Translations under genes and position numbers: made by a program
Shown: one piece after another, positions 18,861 through 27,874 of the stretch
How positions within the stretch are numbered: position 1 is the first letter of the stretch
How the letters are laid out: every line of letters begins with the position of its first letter
Assembly (NCBI RefSeq): GCF_014931275.1
Contig: NZ_CP063110.1
Span: 1,901,001-1,965,000, forward strand
Direction: 5' to 3'
Source of the DNA: Haemophilus parainfluenzae
GTDB lineage: Bacteria > Pseudomonadota > Gammaproteobacteria > Enterobacterales > Pasteurellaceae
DNA: 64,000 bases
Notes under the pieces: generated by a model
What the model was told of the DNA's origin: nothing
The model's input: the letters and a program-made list of their open reading frames with translations, nothing else
Database searches by the model: none

Positions 18861-18880
18861 TTTGCGATACTGATCGCAAA
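18861..18880 (-). promoter_or_regulatory. CRP-S (competence regulatory) site upstream of comNOPQ
   Basis: The palindrome TTTGCGAT-ACTG-ATCGCAAA contains TGCGA-N6-TCGCA, the form that distinguishes Sxy-dependent CRP-S sites from ordinary CRP sites (TGTGA-N6-TCACA). It is 70 bases before the comN start. Confidence 0.9.
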
Positions 18881-18993
18881 TTTCCTTTAAAAAACGGGAA
18901 AAACCGTGAATTAAACATTTTCAACTGGCTATTTACTAAAACTCCCTTATAATAGGCGACCTATTTATCTGTTCTTTAAAATCTGGTGGAAAT

Positions 18994-19794
18994 ATGAATC
19001 CAATGTTAAATATCGCTATTCGTGCGGCACGAAAAGCGGGCAACGTGATTGCTAAAAACTATGAGCGCCGTGATGACATCCAAACAAGTAAAAAAGGTAT
19101 TAATGATTATGTGACCAGCGTCGATAAAGCCGCTGAAGCTGAGATCATTGAAATCATTCAAAAATCTTATCCTGATCATACAATTATCAGTGAAGAGCGT
19201 GGTGCATTAGAAGGTAAAGACAGCGATATCCAATGGGTAATTGATCCACTAGATGGCACAACCAACTTTGTAAAAGGTTTGCCACATTTCTCTGTATCTA
19301 TTGCTATCCGTGTAAAAAACCGTACCGAAGTGGGTGTGGTTTACGATCCTATTCGTAATGAATTATTCACTGCTGTGCGTGGTGAAGGCGCAAAATTAAA
19401 TGAAGTGCGTTTACGTGTCGATAGCCTAAATGAACTTAACGGGGCGATTTTAGCCACCGGTTTCCCATTCAAACAACCAAGCTTGATGCCAACTCAATTT
19501 GCTATCATGAATAACTTAATTGATGAAGCAGCAGATTTCCGTCGTACGGGTTCTGCCGCATTAGACCTTTGCTATGTGGCTTCAGGTCGCGTTGACGGTT
19601 ATTTCGAAATGGGCTTAAAACCTTGGGATTGCGCAGCGGGTGATTTAATCGTGCGTGAAGCTGGCGGTTTAGTGTGTGATTTCAATGCGGGTCATGGCTA
19701 TTTACGCTCAGGCAACATCGTGGCTGCTCCAGCGCGTATTTTAAAAGAAATGCTAAATAAAATTCAGCCTTGCCTAACTGAACAAGTGAAGTAA
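18994..19794 (+). CDS. suhB: Inositol-1-monophosphatase family protein SuhB
   Basis: SuhB is a Mg-dependent inositol monophosphatase that in E. coli also acts in rRNA antitermination with Nus factors. The 266 residues match. The metal and catalytic motifs are ISEERGALEG (Glu near 67), WVIDPLDGTTNFVKGLPHF (near 83-100) and LKPWDCAAGDLIVREAGG (near 209-226). A TATAAT -10 element lies at 18948-18953. The gene is divergent from comN and ends in an uptake-signal terminator shared with bioB. Confidence 0.95.
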   Translation: MNPMLNIAIRAARKAGNVIAKNYERRDDIQTSKKGINDYVTSVDKAAEAEIIEIIQKSYPDHTIISEERGALEGKDSDIQWVIDPLDGTTNFVKGLPHFSVSIAIRVKNRTEVGVVYDPIRNELFTAVRGEGAKLNEVRLRVDSLNELNGAILATGFPFKQPSLMPTQFAIMNNLIDEAADFRRTGSAALDLCYVASGRVDGYFEMGLKPWDCAAGDLIVREAGGLVCDFNAGHGYLRSGNIVAAPARILKEMLNKIQPCLTEQVK

Positions 19795-19802
19795 GACTCA
19801 AT

Positions 19803-19835
19803 AAAAAGTGCGGTAGATTTCACCGCACTTTTTTT
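19803..19835. terminator. Bidirectional uptake-signal terminator between suhB and bioB
   Basis: AAAAAGTGCGGT and ACCGCACTTTTT form a long stem with a 7-base loop and T-run. It lies between convergent genes. Confidence 0.85.
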
Positions 19836-19839
19836 ATGA

Positions 19840-20856
19840 CTAATTTCTGTCGAGTGGTTTTCTATTTTCTTCCGTTTCCGGCTCAAGATCTAATTTAGCC
19901 ATGAGCAGCTGATCGCCATCTTCTTCTGGATTACCTGTCACTAACAATTTATCACCATAGAAAATGGAATTCGCTCCCGCCATAAAGCACATGGCTTGCA
20001 TTTCTTCACTCATGCCTTGACGACCTGCAGAAAGACGAACATAACTTTTCGGCATGGTAATACGCGCAACGGCAATAGTGCGAACAAACTCTGTCCAATC
20101 TAAATCAGCTGCATCTGCCATTGGTGTGCCTTCTACTTTCACTAATTGGTTAATTGGCACTGACTCTGGCTGCGGATCAAGATTTGCCAAACTTGCAATG
20201 AGACCAGCTCGCTCTTTACGGGTTTCGTTCATGCCCACAATACCGCCACAGCAAACTTTCAAACCGACACGACGCACTTTTCCTAATGTGCTTAAACGAT
20301 CATCAAAACGGCGTGTACCAATGACATTGTGGTAATTCTCTGGTGCGGTATCAAGATTGTGGTTGTAATAATCCAATCCCGCATCTTTTAACTCTTCTGC
20401 CATACCATCTTGCAGCAACCCAAAGGTCCCGCAAGTTTCTAAGCCAATATCTTTTACCGCACGAATAATCGCCGTCACTTTTTCCATATCTTTAGGCTTA
20501 GGACCACGCCATGCTGCGCCCATACAAAAACGTCCTGCTCCACGAGCTTTTGCAATTTTGGCCTTTTCGACAATTTCATCAATATCCAAGATCTGCTGAT
20601 TTTGTACGCCTGTTTGATAACGTGCTGATTGTGGGCAATAACCACAATCCTCTGGACAGCCACCCGTTTTAATCGACATCAACGTCGATAACTGTATCGC
20701 GCCAGGGTTGAAATGCTCTCGATGCACTTGAGCCGCACGATAGACTAATTCTAAAAAAGGTGTTTCAAACAACGCTTCTACTTTACAAACAGACCAATAC
20801 TCTACTGATGGATGGGGTGTAATAGATGAAAGCTGTACTACATTTGTTGTGGTCAT
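19840..20856 (-). CDS. bioB: Biotin synthase BioB
   Basis: BioB is the radical-SAM enzyme that inserts sulfur into dethiobiotin, the last step of biotin synthesis. The 338 residues contain the [4Fe-4S] motif CPEDCGYC (C67, C71, C74). The conserved [12 protein letters not shown] and the C-terminal [36 protein letters not shown] are present, including the Arg that helps bind the second cluster. No other bio genes are adjacent, so it seems to stand alone here. A 73-base gap separates it from thiQ on the same strand. Confidence 0.97.
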   Translation of the reverse strand: MTTTNVVQLSSITPHPSVEYWSVCKVEALFETPFLELVYRAAQVHREHFNPGAIQLSTLMSIKTGGCPEDCGYCPQSARYQTGVQNQQILDIDEIVEKAKIAKARGAGRFCMGAAWRGPKPKDMEKVTAIIRAVKDIGLETCGTFGLLQDGMAEELKDAGLDYYNHNLDTAPENYHNVIGTRRFDDRLSTLGKVRRVGLKVCCGGIVGMNETRKERAGLIASLANLDPQPESVPINQLVKVEGTPMADAADLDWTEFVRTIAVARITMPKSYVRLSAGRQGMSEEMQAMCFMAGANSIFYGDKLLVTGNPEEDGDQLLMAKLDLEPETEENRKPLDRN

Positions 20857-20929
20857 TATATTTTCCTCGTTTAAGCTATGTCGCTTTGATTAAGTTGAGC
20901 ATATTACTCTGCAATATGATAAAAAGAGA

Positions 20930-21559
20930 TCAGATCACTTTTCCTTGATGAATTTCAATCACTCGATCAATATGCCGTTCAATTTCTTTGGGTTGATGCG
21001 TCACCAGTAACATGGTGAGTTTTTTCTCTTCACATAATTGATCCATTAAATCCTGCATTTCAATGCGTAATTTAGGATCAAGAGCTGAAAAAGGCTCATC
21101 CAATAATAAAATGGGTTTATCTCGTAGCAAACAGCGCGCTAACGCTACTCGCTGTTTTTGTCCACCTGAAAGTGCGGTCGGTTTTCTCGTTAAAAAATCC
21201 TGTAAATTGACCGCACTTGCAGCTTGTTCTACAAGGGCTTTTTCTTCTGCATTTAAGGCTAAATTCGGTTTTAAACCTAAGGCAATATTCTCTTCTACAG
21301 AAAGATGAGTAAAGAGATTGTTTTCCTGAAATAGCATGGAAACAGGACGCTCAAAAGGTGCTGTTTTGGTATGATTTTCACCATTTAGCCAAATCTCGCC
21401 ACTATCAGCATATTCAAAGCCGGCAATTAAATTCAGCAAGGTACTTTTTCCTGCGCCACTTTCACCAATGATGGCGATTTTTTCCTGGGCTTGAATATGT
21501 AAATCAAATACCATCGGCATGGATTGATAATTGAAGACCACATTATCTAATTTAATCAT
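20930..21559 (-). CDS. thiQ: Thiamine ABC transporter ATP-binding protein ThiQ
   Basis: ThiQ is the ATPase of the thiamine/TPP importer ThiBPQ. I use the start [12 protein letters not shown] at 21559, giving 209 residues, because AGAAGGA lies just before it and E. coli ThiQ has similar length; a longer frame upstream would add 7 residues. Walker A is [11 protein letters not shown], the signature [15 protein letters not shown] and Walker [14 protein letters not shown]. It overlaps the end of thiP by 8 bases, indicating coupling. Expression should be under the TPP riboswitch upstream of thiB. Confidence 0.94.
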   Translation of the reverse strand: MIKLDNVVFNYQSMPMVFDLHIQAQEKIAIIGESGAGKSTLLNLIAGFEYADSGEIWLNGENHTKTAPFERPVSMLFQENNLFTHLSVEENIALGLKPNLALNAEEKALVEQAASAVNLQDFLTRKPTALSGGQKQRVALARCLLRDKPILLLDEPFSALDPKLRIEMQDLMDQLCEEKKLTMLLVTHQPKEIERHIDRVIEIHQGKVI

Positions 21560-23156
21560 GTTGTTCCTTCTGCCCTTCAATAAACATAAATAAACCTAAA
21601 CATAAACCCAATAAAATCAATGCCGTCACCGCCGCTTCTTGGCTTCGATATTGTCCGATTTGTTGATAAAGCAAATGAGGCAACGAAGTAAAATCAGGAC
21701 TACCAAATAAGGCTATCGCTGTAAAATCACCGAGTGATAAAGTCGTTGCGAGCGCTAAGGCATATTTCAACGGTGCTTTTAGTAGCGGATATTCAATTAA
21801 ACGAAAACGCTGCCAACCTGTAATATTCAGCGATAAACAGAGTTTTTCATAATATTGCATCGATTGATTCATTGGTGTATTAAGAATTTTGATCACAAAT
21901 GGCAAGGCAGCCAAGGCGTTACAAACAGATACCACCACAAACAAATGCCCTGCTGAAAAATCAATATCTTGTAACCAAAGGAATAAGCCAACAGCTAAGA
22001 CAATCGTCGGAATGGCTAAAATCATCATTCCCCCCGTTAAAATTAAGTGGGCTAATTTAGGGTGATATAACCATTGCAGTTGACGGGAAAGTAACAATAA
22101 GAAGAATCCAAATAATACCGATAAAATCCCGGCTGTCGGTGCCATGGTTAATGAATAAGCAAGTGCCTTCCATAATTGTGGGTTTTGCCAATAGCCAAAT
22201 AATTGAGTTGCAGATAAACCTTGGAAAACGATATTGAATAAGGGACTTAAAATAAATAAGCACACCGAGAATAAGACAAAAACATGTCCAAATTTGACCG
22301 CACTTGAAGACGGCAAAACCCATCGATAACGTTGCGAAATCTGGGTTTCGGGTGCTTTTGCCCAATATTGTGAAAGCGAAAATAACGCAAAACAAAACGC
22401 AAATTGCACTAACGCAAAAAGTGCCGCTTTGGGTAAATCAAATTCAAAGAAAATGGCTTGGTAAATGGCGACTTCTAGTGTGCTATTTTGTGGCCCGCCA
22501 CCAAGTGCCAAGACAATCGTAAAACTGGTGAAACACAACATAAAAATCAGCACAAAGGCAGACACGATTTGGCTTTTCAAATAAGGCCATTCAATTAAGC
22601 GGAAAAATGTGAAACCTTTGATATTCAATTGTGCCGCAAGTTGATGCTGTTCGGTTGGTACACTTTGCAAAGCCTGCAAACTCATTCTTGCCGCTAAAGG
22701 AATATTAAAAAATAAATGGGCAATGAGAATGCCACTTAAACCATAAATGGAGGGTTTCCACGAAATATCTAAGGTTTGCAGCAGTTGTGTTAGCCAACCG
22801 GCTGTGCCATAAATACCAATCAAACCGAAAATAGCCAGTAATGCCGGCAAAACAAACGTGAGGGAAAAAATGCGTAAAATGAGCGATTTGCCTTTGAAAT
22901 CTAAATAGAAAAAAGCACGCGCAAATAACATACCAATTATGCTAGAAAGCAAGGCAGATAATAATGCCTGACCGAAACTAAAGGCGATAACTTGATGCAA
23001 ATAATCGTCTTTTAAGAAATCAGATAAGGCATAATCACTTCCAACTGAAAAAACAGCAGAAAGTGAAAATCCATAGAGTAAAACAATGAAAAAAATGACC
23101 GCACTTCCACCCAAATAATGGCGAGGACGAAAATGCGGATGTTGCAATAAGCTCAT
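21552..23156 (-). CDS. thiP: Thiamine ABC transporter permease ThiP
   Basis: ThiP is a fused double-length permease: 534 residues with about 12 hydrophobic spans and two copies of the cytoplasmic coupling loop. The first copy is [23 protein letters not shown] near 195, the second [25 protein letters not shown] near 440. This matches the ThiP family, where one chain replaces a permease dimer. It starts 5 bases after thiB and overlaps thiQ, completing the thiBPQ operon. The gene is full length with no breaks. Confidence 0.95.
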   Translation of the reverse strand: MSLLQHPHFRPRHYLGGSAVIFFIVLLYGFSLSAVFSVGSDYALSDFLKDDYLHQVIAFSFGQALLSALLSSIIGMLFARAFFYLDFKGKSLILRIFSLTFVLPALLAIFGLIGIYGTAGWLTQLLQTLDISWKPSIYGLSGILIAHLFFNIPLAARMSLQALQSVPTEQHQLAAQLNIKGFTFFRLIEWPYLKSQIVSAFVLIFMLCFTSFTIVLALGGGPQNSTLEVAIYQAIFFEFDLPKAALFALVQFAFCFALFSLSQYWAKAPETQISQRYRWVLPSSSAVKFGHVFVLFSVCLFILSPLFNIVFQGLSATQLFGYWQNPQLWKALAYSLTMAPTAGILSVLFGFFLLLLSRQLQWLYHPKLAHLILTGGMMILAIPTIVLAVGLFLWLQDIDFSAGHLFVVVSVCNALAALPFVIKILNTPMNQSMQYYEKLCLSLNITGWQRFRLIEYPLLKAPLKYALALATTLSLGDFTAIALFGSPDFTSLPHLLYQQIGQYRSQEAAVTALILLGLCLGLFMFIEGQKEQHD

Positions 23157-23161
23157 TAATA

Positions 23162-24160
23162 CTACTTAGATAAGGCTTTTTGCCATTGATTGATCCAGCC
23201 TTTCAGCTGCTCACTTGTTACCGTTGTGGTATCTAAAATACGCATTGATTTTGCGCGAGAATTAAGCGCATCAATATGACTTTCGATATTGGTCTCTACC
23301 ACGGGTAACATCACATTATTTTTAGCAATATCCGCTTGAGCTTGCGGTGAAAGTAAGAATCCTAAAAATTCATCAGCACAGGCATTATTGCGGTTAGCGA
23401 CTTTTGCCGCGACTTCAACTTGTAATACACTACCCTCTGCAAATTCCGTTGCCACATAATTGTCTTTTTGTTCAGAAAGAATATGGTAAATCGGCGAAGT
23501 ATTGACGCTTAAAACCACATCACCTTCACCTTTTAAGAAGGCCCCATAAGATTCAGTCCAACCTTTGGTGACCGTGACAGTATGTTTAGAAAGGGTTTTC
23601 CAGGCATTTGCGACATCTGCTTCTGGATACACTGCATTCATCCAAAGCAATAAGCCTCGTCCAATACTGCTTGTACGCGGATCTTGATATAACACTTTAA
23701 GATCTTGACGCTCAACTAATTCTTTTAAACTCTTTGGTGGATTAGTCAGTTTATTTTTATCATAAATAAACGCGTATTGTGCATAATCGAATGGTAAGAA
23801 CGTATTATTTTCCCATTTAATCGGCAAACGTAACTGGCTTAAATTCACTTTATTTGGCTCAAAAATATTGAGTTTTTGTGCATCCTCAATTTGATAACTA
23901 TCTAAACCGAGCACCACATCCGCCTTAATTTTTTTACCTTCTAGACGAACACGGTTAAACAAAGTGCCATTATTGTCAAAAGCCACATAATTCAGCTTAC
24001 ATTGCGGGAATTGTTGTTCAAAAGCTGCTTTTACTTTTGGTCCAGCACTCCAATCAGCACTAAATGAATCATAAGTATAAACATCTAATGTTTGAGGTGC
24101 AGCTTGTGCGAAAGCGGAAAAGGTGAAAAGTGCGGTTAAAATGGGAAGCGTTTTGTTCAT
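23162..24160 (-). CDS. thiB: Thiamine-binding periplasmic protein ThiB
   Basis: ThiB captures thiamine, TMP and TPP in the periplasm for import by ThiPQ. The 332 residues start with a signal peptide (MNKTLPILTALFTFSAFAQA, cleavage near 20). The mature protein begins with LDVYTYDSFSADWSAGPKVKAAFEQQF, the family hallmark. Internal motifs include DVVLGLDSYQ, FDYAQYAFIYDK and KGWTESYGAFLKGEGDVVLSVNTSP. It is the first gene of thiBPQ. A TPP riboswitch lies 48 bases upstream and a strong AGGAG site 7 bases before ATG. Confidence 0.96.
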   Translation of the reverse strand: MNKTLPILTALFTFSAFAQAAPQTLDVYTYDSFSADWSAGPKVKAAFEQQFPQCKLNYVAFDNNGTLFNRVRLEGKKIKADVVLGLDSYQIEDAQKLNIFEPNKVNLSQLRLPIKWENNTFLPFDYAQYAFIYDKNKLTNPPKSLKELVERQDLKVLYQDPRTSSIGRGLLLWMNAVYPEADVANAWKTLSKHTVTVTKGWTESYGAFLKGEGDVVLSVNTSPIYHILSEQKDNYVATEFAEGSVLQVEVAAKVANRNNACADEFLGFLLSPQAQADIAKNNVMLPVVETNIESHIDALNSRAKSMRILDTTTVTSEQLKGWINQWQKALSK

Positions 24161-24207
24161 TATGCGTTCTCCTTATTTTTGCATAACGAAACAGCATAAT
24201 GAGATAA

Positions 24208-24283
24208 TTAGTTTCCTACGCCAGCATTATCTGTTTCAGGTTCACGGGTGTTTCTCAGCCATTAATATTGGCACCCCGACTAA
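24208..24283 (-). promoter_or_regulatory. TPP (THI-element) riboswitch upstream of thiBPQ
   Basis: On the minus strand the invariant core can be read in order: CGGGGTGCC, GGCTGAGA, ACCCGTGAACCTGA, CAGATAATGCTGGCGTAGGAA. P1 is formed by TTAGT and ACTAA at the two ends. TPP binding should lower expression of the thiamine importer. The spacer to thiB contains the ribosome-binding site inside a TTATGC / GCATAA hairpin, so control of translation start is more likely than termination. An uptake signal core overlaps the 5' edge (24282-24290). Confidence 0.95.
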
Positions 24284-24335
24284 GTGCGGTGTAGTCTAAC
24301 GTAAGGAAATTTTATCAACAAGTTATTTAACTTAA

Positions 24336-24357
24336 AAATGTTAATCTGATCACATTT
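24336..24357 (-). promoter_or_regulatory. CRP-like site upstream of the thi riboswitch
   Basis: AAATGTTAATCTGATCACATTT agrees with the CRP consensus (AAATGTGATCTAGATCACATTT) at 17 of 22 positions, with half-sites TGTTA and TCACA spaced by 6. It lies about 50-75 bases upstream of the riboswitch core. Confidence 0.5.
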
Positions 24358-24390
24358 TTATAACAGGTTTATCATTTTTTGAGCAAAAGA

Positions 24391-24412
24391 AAACCTGCTA
24401 AAAAGCAGGTTT
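24391..24412 (-). terminator. Terminator after grxD
   Basis: AAACCTGCT and AGCAGGTTT pair around a short A-rich loop. On the minus strand the stem is followed by a T-rich run. It ends grxD transcription before the thi promoter region. Confidence 0.85.
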
Positions 24413-24433
24413 ATCTTGGTAATCTATCGTCAA

Positions 24434-24760
24434 TTAAGCTTGATGTTTAGCCGCTACTTCGCTTAATAAAGTTTGAAGTTCGCCAGCTTGATACATTTCT
24501 AAAATAATATCACAACCACCAATTAACTCACCTTCTACCCATAATTGTGGGAAAGTTGGCCAGTTTGCATAAGCCGGCAATTCAGCACGAATATCTGGGT
24601 GTTGAAGAATATCAACATAGCCGAAAGGCACTTTGCAATTCATTAATGCTTCAGATGCACGCGCAGAGAAACCACAAGAAGGTAATTTTGGTGAACCTTT
24701 CATGTAAATTAAAATTGGGTTTTCTGCAATTTGTTTTTTGATTTTGTCTAACGTTTCCAT
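24434..24760 (-). CDS. grxD: Monothiol glutaredoxin GrxD
   Basis: GrxD is a CGFS-type glutaredoxin that binds and transfers [2Fe-2S] clusters with glutathione and BolA-like partners. The 108 residues contain KGSPKLPSCGFSARA with the active Cys29 of the CGFS motif. The glutathione-binding WPTFPQLWVEGELIGGCDII is also present. The length fits the single-domain class. It is transcribed alone, bounded by its own terminator. Confidence 0.96.
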   Translation of the reverse strand: METLDKIKKQIAENPILIYMKGSPKLPSCGFSARASEALMNCKVPFGYVDILQHPDIRAELPAYANWPTFPQLWVEGELIGGCDIILEMYQAGELQTLLSEVAAKHQA

Positions 24761-24835
24761 AATGTTCCTTGTTCAAATAAGTATGAATAGGGCGCTATTC
24801 TAGCATAAGATAGAACCTGAGTGAAAGACTTGGTC

Positions 24836-25636
24836 TTACCAACTTCCACCGGCTCCGCCGCCGCCAAAGCCACCGCCACCAAAGCCACCACCGGAAGAAC
24901 CACCGCCCCCAAAGCCTCCACCAAATCCGCCTCCGAAACCAGAACCGCCACCACGGCGACGAGAAATCGTACTTTGACGAATGATTTTATTCAGTTGGTC
25001 ACGTTGATTCGGGCTAATATATACTTCATCTTTGTGATATTGGAATTCACCAAATAATACAATAGCAATAAACGCCAATACCATTAAGAATGGGATGTAC
25101 TTATCGAACGCATCTTCTTCAACTTGTGCTGCATCAAACTCGCCTTTACTTGCCGCAATAATTTGGTTTAAGCCGTCATTAATACCTTGGGCATATTGAC
25201 CTTGTTTAAATTGTGGCAAAATGGCCGAACGGATGACTTGCGATAAAAAAGCATCCGGCAGTACGCCTTCTAAACCTTGTCCAGTTGCAATAAAGACTTT
25301 GCGATCATTTTTCGCAATCAACATCAACACGCCATTGTTCAGATTTTTACGTCCTATACCCCATTTATCACCTAAAGCAAAGGTATAATCAGCAATTTCA
25401 TATTCACCGGTTGTCGGAACCAAAACAACAGCGATTTGTGAACTCGTTTCTTTACTATAAGCAATCAGTTTATTTTCTAAAATTTGCTTATGTTCTGATG
25501 AAAGTGTGTTGGTGTAATCGTTTATGTAATGGAAAGGATTTGGTGTAGGCGGAAATTCTGCCGCAACAACCATTTGAGCAAAAAAAACAAGGCTAAAAAC
25601 AACCGCACTTTTCATAAAAGATAAAAGCTTAGCCAT
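24836..25636 (-). CDS. TPM domain membrane protein with Gly-rich tail (YgcG-like)
   Basis: This 266-residue protein has a signal peptide (residues about 1-26) and a TPM domain (about 32-165, with LSSEHKQILENKLIAYSKETSSQIAVVLVPTTG). A membrane span near 185-200 (FLMVLAFIAIVLFGEF) follows, then a tail made almost only of Gly, Phe and Ser, ending GGGGAGGSW. This architecture is found in the YgcG/beta-propeller-associated TPM family, often next to lemA. Function is unknown; photosystem repair is described only for plant relatives. It overlaps the next TPM gene by 8 bases. Confidence 0.85.
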   Translation of the reverse strand: MAKLLSFMKSAVVFSLVFFAQMVVAAEFPPTPNPFHYINDYTNTLSSEHKQILENKLIAYSKETSSQIAVVLVPTTGEYEIADYTFALGDKWGIGRKNLNNGVLMLIAKNDRKVFIATGQGLEGVLPDAFLSQVIRSAILPQFKQGQYAQGINDGLNQIIAASKGEFDAAQVEEDAFDKYIPFLMVLAFIAIVLFGEFQYHKDEVYISPNQRDQLNKIIRQSTISRRRGGGSGFGGGFGGGFGGGGSSGGGFGGGGFGGGGAGGSW

Positions 25637-26078
25637 TAATAATTACCTCATTAGATAATTCATTCACATCATCAGACTGAATAGGGAAATGGCGAGATAA
25701 AATATCACTGATACGATCAATCGCATCGACAATGCCTTGTGTATAAGCTTTTTGTTTAAACTGCTCAATCATTAAATCGCATTGTAACTGCCAATAAGCC
25801 ACATCAACAAATTGATGAATACCTTTATCACCTACGATTGCACAGAGATGATTTTTATATCCCACATAAATCAACACGGCATTTTGTGCCGCTGTTTTAT
25901 GCATTTCCAGTTCATCAAACACTTCTAAAGCACGTTCCATTGCAGACAGTTGTGCTGAAGCCTTTGGTACTTTGCGTTCAATATAAACACGTAACTCAGC
26001 CGAACTTAAGCTTTCGAGGCGACTAATCGCCGCCTCGATTTGCTTTTTATCTACCGGAATTCTGGAAAAGAATGGCAT
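25629..26078 (-). CDS. Small TPM domain protein
   Basis: This 149-residue protein has a TPM-like domain but no signal peptide or clear membrane span. It contains ISRLESLSSAELRVYIERKVPKASA and AVLIYVGYKNHLCAIVGDKGIHQFV, matching TPM motifs in shortened form. It lies between lemA (9 bases) and the larger TPM gene (8-base overlap), so the three form an operon. The pairing of a cytoplasmic and an exported TPM protein with LemA is common, but the function is unknown. Confidence 0.8.
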   Translation of the reverse strand: MPFFSRIPVDKKQIEAAISRLESLSSAELRVYIERKVPKASAQLSAMERALEVFDELEMHKTAAQNAVLIYVGYKNHLCAIVGDKGIHQFVDVAYWQLQCDLMIEQFKQKAYTQGIVDAIDRISDILSRHFPIQSDDVNELSNEVIING

Positions 26079-26087
26079 AGATAAACC

Positions 26088-26669
26088 TTAGTTAAAGTTT
26101 ACAGTTGGTGCGTTTTCAGCGCCAGTAGCTGATTTAAAGTAAGGTTTAGCTTTAAAACCAAAAATCATTGCCGCTAATTTAGTTGGGAATTGACGTACTT
26201 TTTCATTATAAATACGTGCAGCTTCATTAAATTTATTACGAGCGACATTGATACGGTTTTCTGTACCTTCAAGTTGCGCTTGTAAGTTCATAAAACCTTC
26301 ATTCGCTTTTAATTGTGGGTATTGTTCTACAGTAACAAGTAAACGAGATAATGCTGAACCTACTTGATTTTGGTTTTGTTGGAATTCGTTTAATTGTTCT
26401 TCCGTTAAATTAGACGGATCGATTTTAGTTTGACTTGCTTTTGCGCGAGCCTCAATTACATTGGTTAATGTTTGCTGTTCAAAATTAGCTTGACCTTTTA
26501 CAGTATTCACTAAGTTTGGAATTAAATCAGCACGACGTTGATAAGATGATTCAACATTAGCCCAAACAGAATCAATTTCAGTTTCTGCTTTTACTAAGCC
26601 ATTGTAGCTAGACATTAAGCCAAAACCTGCAGCAACGGCGATAATAATCAAGATAATCCACTTTTTCAT
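26088..26669 (-). CDS. LemA family protein
   Basis: This 193-residue protein has a single N-terminal membrane segment (MKKWIILIIIAVAAGFGL) and a long helical periplasmic domain. The pattern SYNGLVKAETEIDSVWANVESSYQRRADLIPNLVNTVKGQ, followed by INVARNKFNEAARIYNEKVRQFP and a terminal AMIFGFKAKPYF, is diagnostic of LemA. It leads the lemA-TPM-TPM operon. Its biochemical role is not established. Confidence 0.9.
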   Translation of the reverse strand: MKKWIILIIIAVAAGFGLMSSYNGLVKAETEIDSVWANVESSYQRRADLIPNLVNTVKGQANFEQQTLTNVIEARAKASQTKIDPSNLTEEQLNEFQQNQNQVGSALSRLLVTVEQYPQLKANEGFMNLQAQLEGTENRINVARNKFNEAARIYNEKVRQFPTKLAAMIFGFKAKPYFKSATGAENAPTVNFN

Positions 26670-26710
26670 TCAAAAATTCCTTCAATTATAGGTTTAATTT
26701 ATATAAGAAA

Positions 26711-26734
26711 AGACCTAAACCGAAGTTTAGGTCT
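26711..26734 (-). terminator. Terminator after ompA
   Basis: AGACCTAAAC and GTTTAGGTCT form a 10-bp stem with a 4-base loop, followed by TTTCTTATAT on the minus strand. It separates ompA from lemA. Confidence 0.85.
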
Positions 26735-26770
26735 TCTAATGTTAATCCGTTAATGGATAACTAAATAAAA

Positions 26771-27874
26771 TTATTTAGTACCGTTAACTGCGATTTCAAC
26801 ACGACGGTCTGGTGCTAAACAAGCGATAAGCGCTTTACGACCTTTAACCGCGTCACAAGTAGAACCTGTAACTGGGTTAGCTTTACCGTGACCAACTGCA
26901 GAGATGCTTTGAGCTGGAACACCTTTAGCTACTAAGTAGTTAGCTACAGAGTCTGCACGACGTTGTGATAATTTCACGTTTGGTGCATCTTTACCGATAC
27001 GGTCTGTATAACCAGCAACTGCTACGTTAGCGTTGTTGATTTGAGCGATTTCACCATAGATACCGTCTAAAGTTGCTTTAGCTTGTGGTTTTAAGTTAGC
27101 TTTACCGAAAGCGAAAGTTACATCAGAGCTTAAGTTGAAAGTTTTGCTTACAACTTCAGGAGCAACAACTGGAGCAGCACCTTGACCGAAACGGTAAGAT
27201 AAACCAGCGTTGATAGAACCGATCCATGGGTTGTAGTCTACTGAGCTATTTGGACCTGTTTGAGTACGTAATTTACCCACGCGAGCTAACCATTGATATT
27301 CAAGACGTAATGCTAACTCTGGTAATGAAGGTAATGCATATTCGAAACCAGCAGCGAACACTGGAGAAACGCGTAAGCTGTGACGACCATATGCGTGCTC
27401 ACGAGCACCAGTAGTTTCATCGTAGAATTTATAGTCAGAACGAACTAAAGCTGCACCAGCACGACCGTAGAAGTCTAAACCTTCTAAAGCAGAAGTTAAA
27501 CCACCAAGACCATAGCTACCTTTTAAGCTTAAGTGAGCACCGTGGTTAGTGTGTTTGAATACTACTTTACCAGCATCTTTGAATTTAACACGACCGAAAT
27601 CATCGTAACCTAACTCTACTGCTAAACCTAAGTTATCACGGTTTAATACTTGGTAACCACCAAATACACCGTAAGTAACAGAGTTACGGTTGTAACCAGT
27701 ACCGAAATCTAAGCTACGAGGGTTAGTAGCATCAGTGTTAGCTTTGATACCATCGTGGAAAGATGCTTGACCAGCTTTAACACCTGCATAGAAAGTGTTT
27801 TCTTGTGGAGCTGCTTGAGCTACTGAAGCTGCTGCTAAACCAGCAACGACTAATGCGATTGCAGTTTTTTTCAT
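26771..27874 (-). CDS. ompA: Outer membrane protein OmpA (OmpP5 type)
   Basis: This is an abundant outer-membrane protein. The 367 residues have a signal peptide (MKKTAIALVVAGLAAASVAQA, cleavage after 21) and an eight-stranded beta-barrel (about 22-215). The periplasmic peptidoglycan-binding OmpA domain contains LSQRRADSVANYLVAKGVPAQ. The final CLAPDRRVEIAVNGTK is typical of the Haemophilus P5 protein. Codon use is restricted and even, as expected for very high expression. A strong terminator follows. The upstream gap is long and structured. Confidence 0.96.
   Translation of the reverse strand: MKKTAIALVVAGLAAASVAQAAPQENTFYAGVKAGQASFHDGIKANTDATNPRSLDFGTGYNRNSVTYGVFGGYQVLNRDNLGLAVELGYDDFGRVKFKDAGKVVFKHTNHGAHLSLKGSYGLGGLTSALEGLDFYGRAGAALVRSDYKFYDETTGAREHAYGRHSLRVSPVFAAGFEYALPSLPELALRLEYQWLARVGKLRTQTGPNSSVDYNPWIGSINAGLSYRFGQGAAPVVAPEVVSKTFNLSSDVTFAFGKANLKPQAKATLDGIYGEIAQINNANVAVAGYTDRIGKDAPNVKLSQRRADSVANYLVAKGVPAQSISAVGHGKANPVTGSTCDAVKGRKALIACLAPDRRVEIAVNGTK

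Noticed and set aside
24748-25057. Frames rich in Val/Ala or Thr/Lys near 24750-25050
   Set aside because: They are other-frame readings of the Gly-rich tail of the TPM-domain protein.
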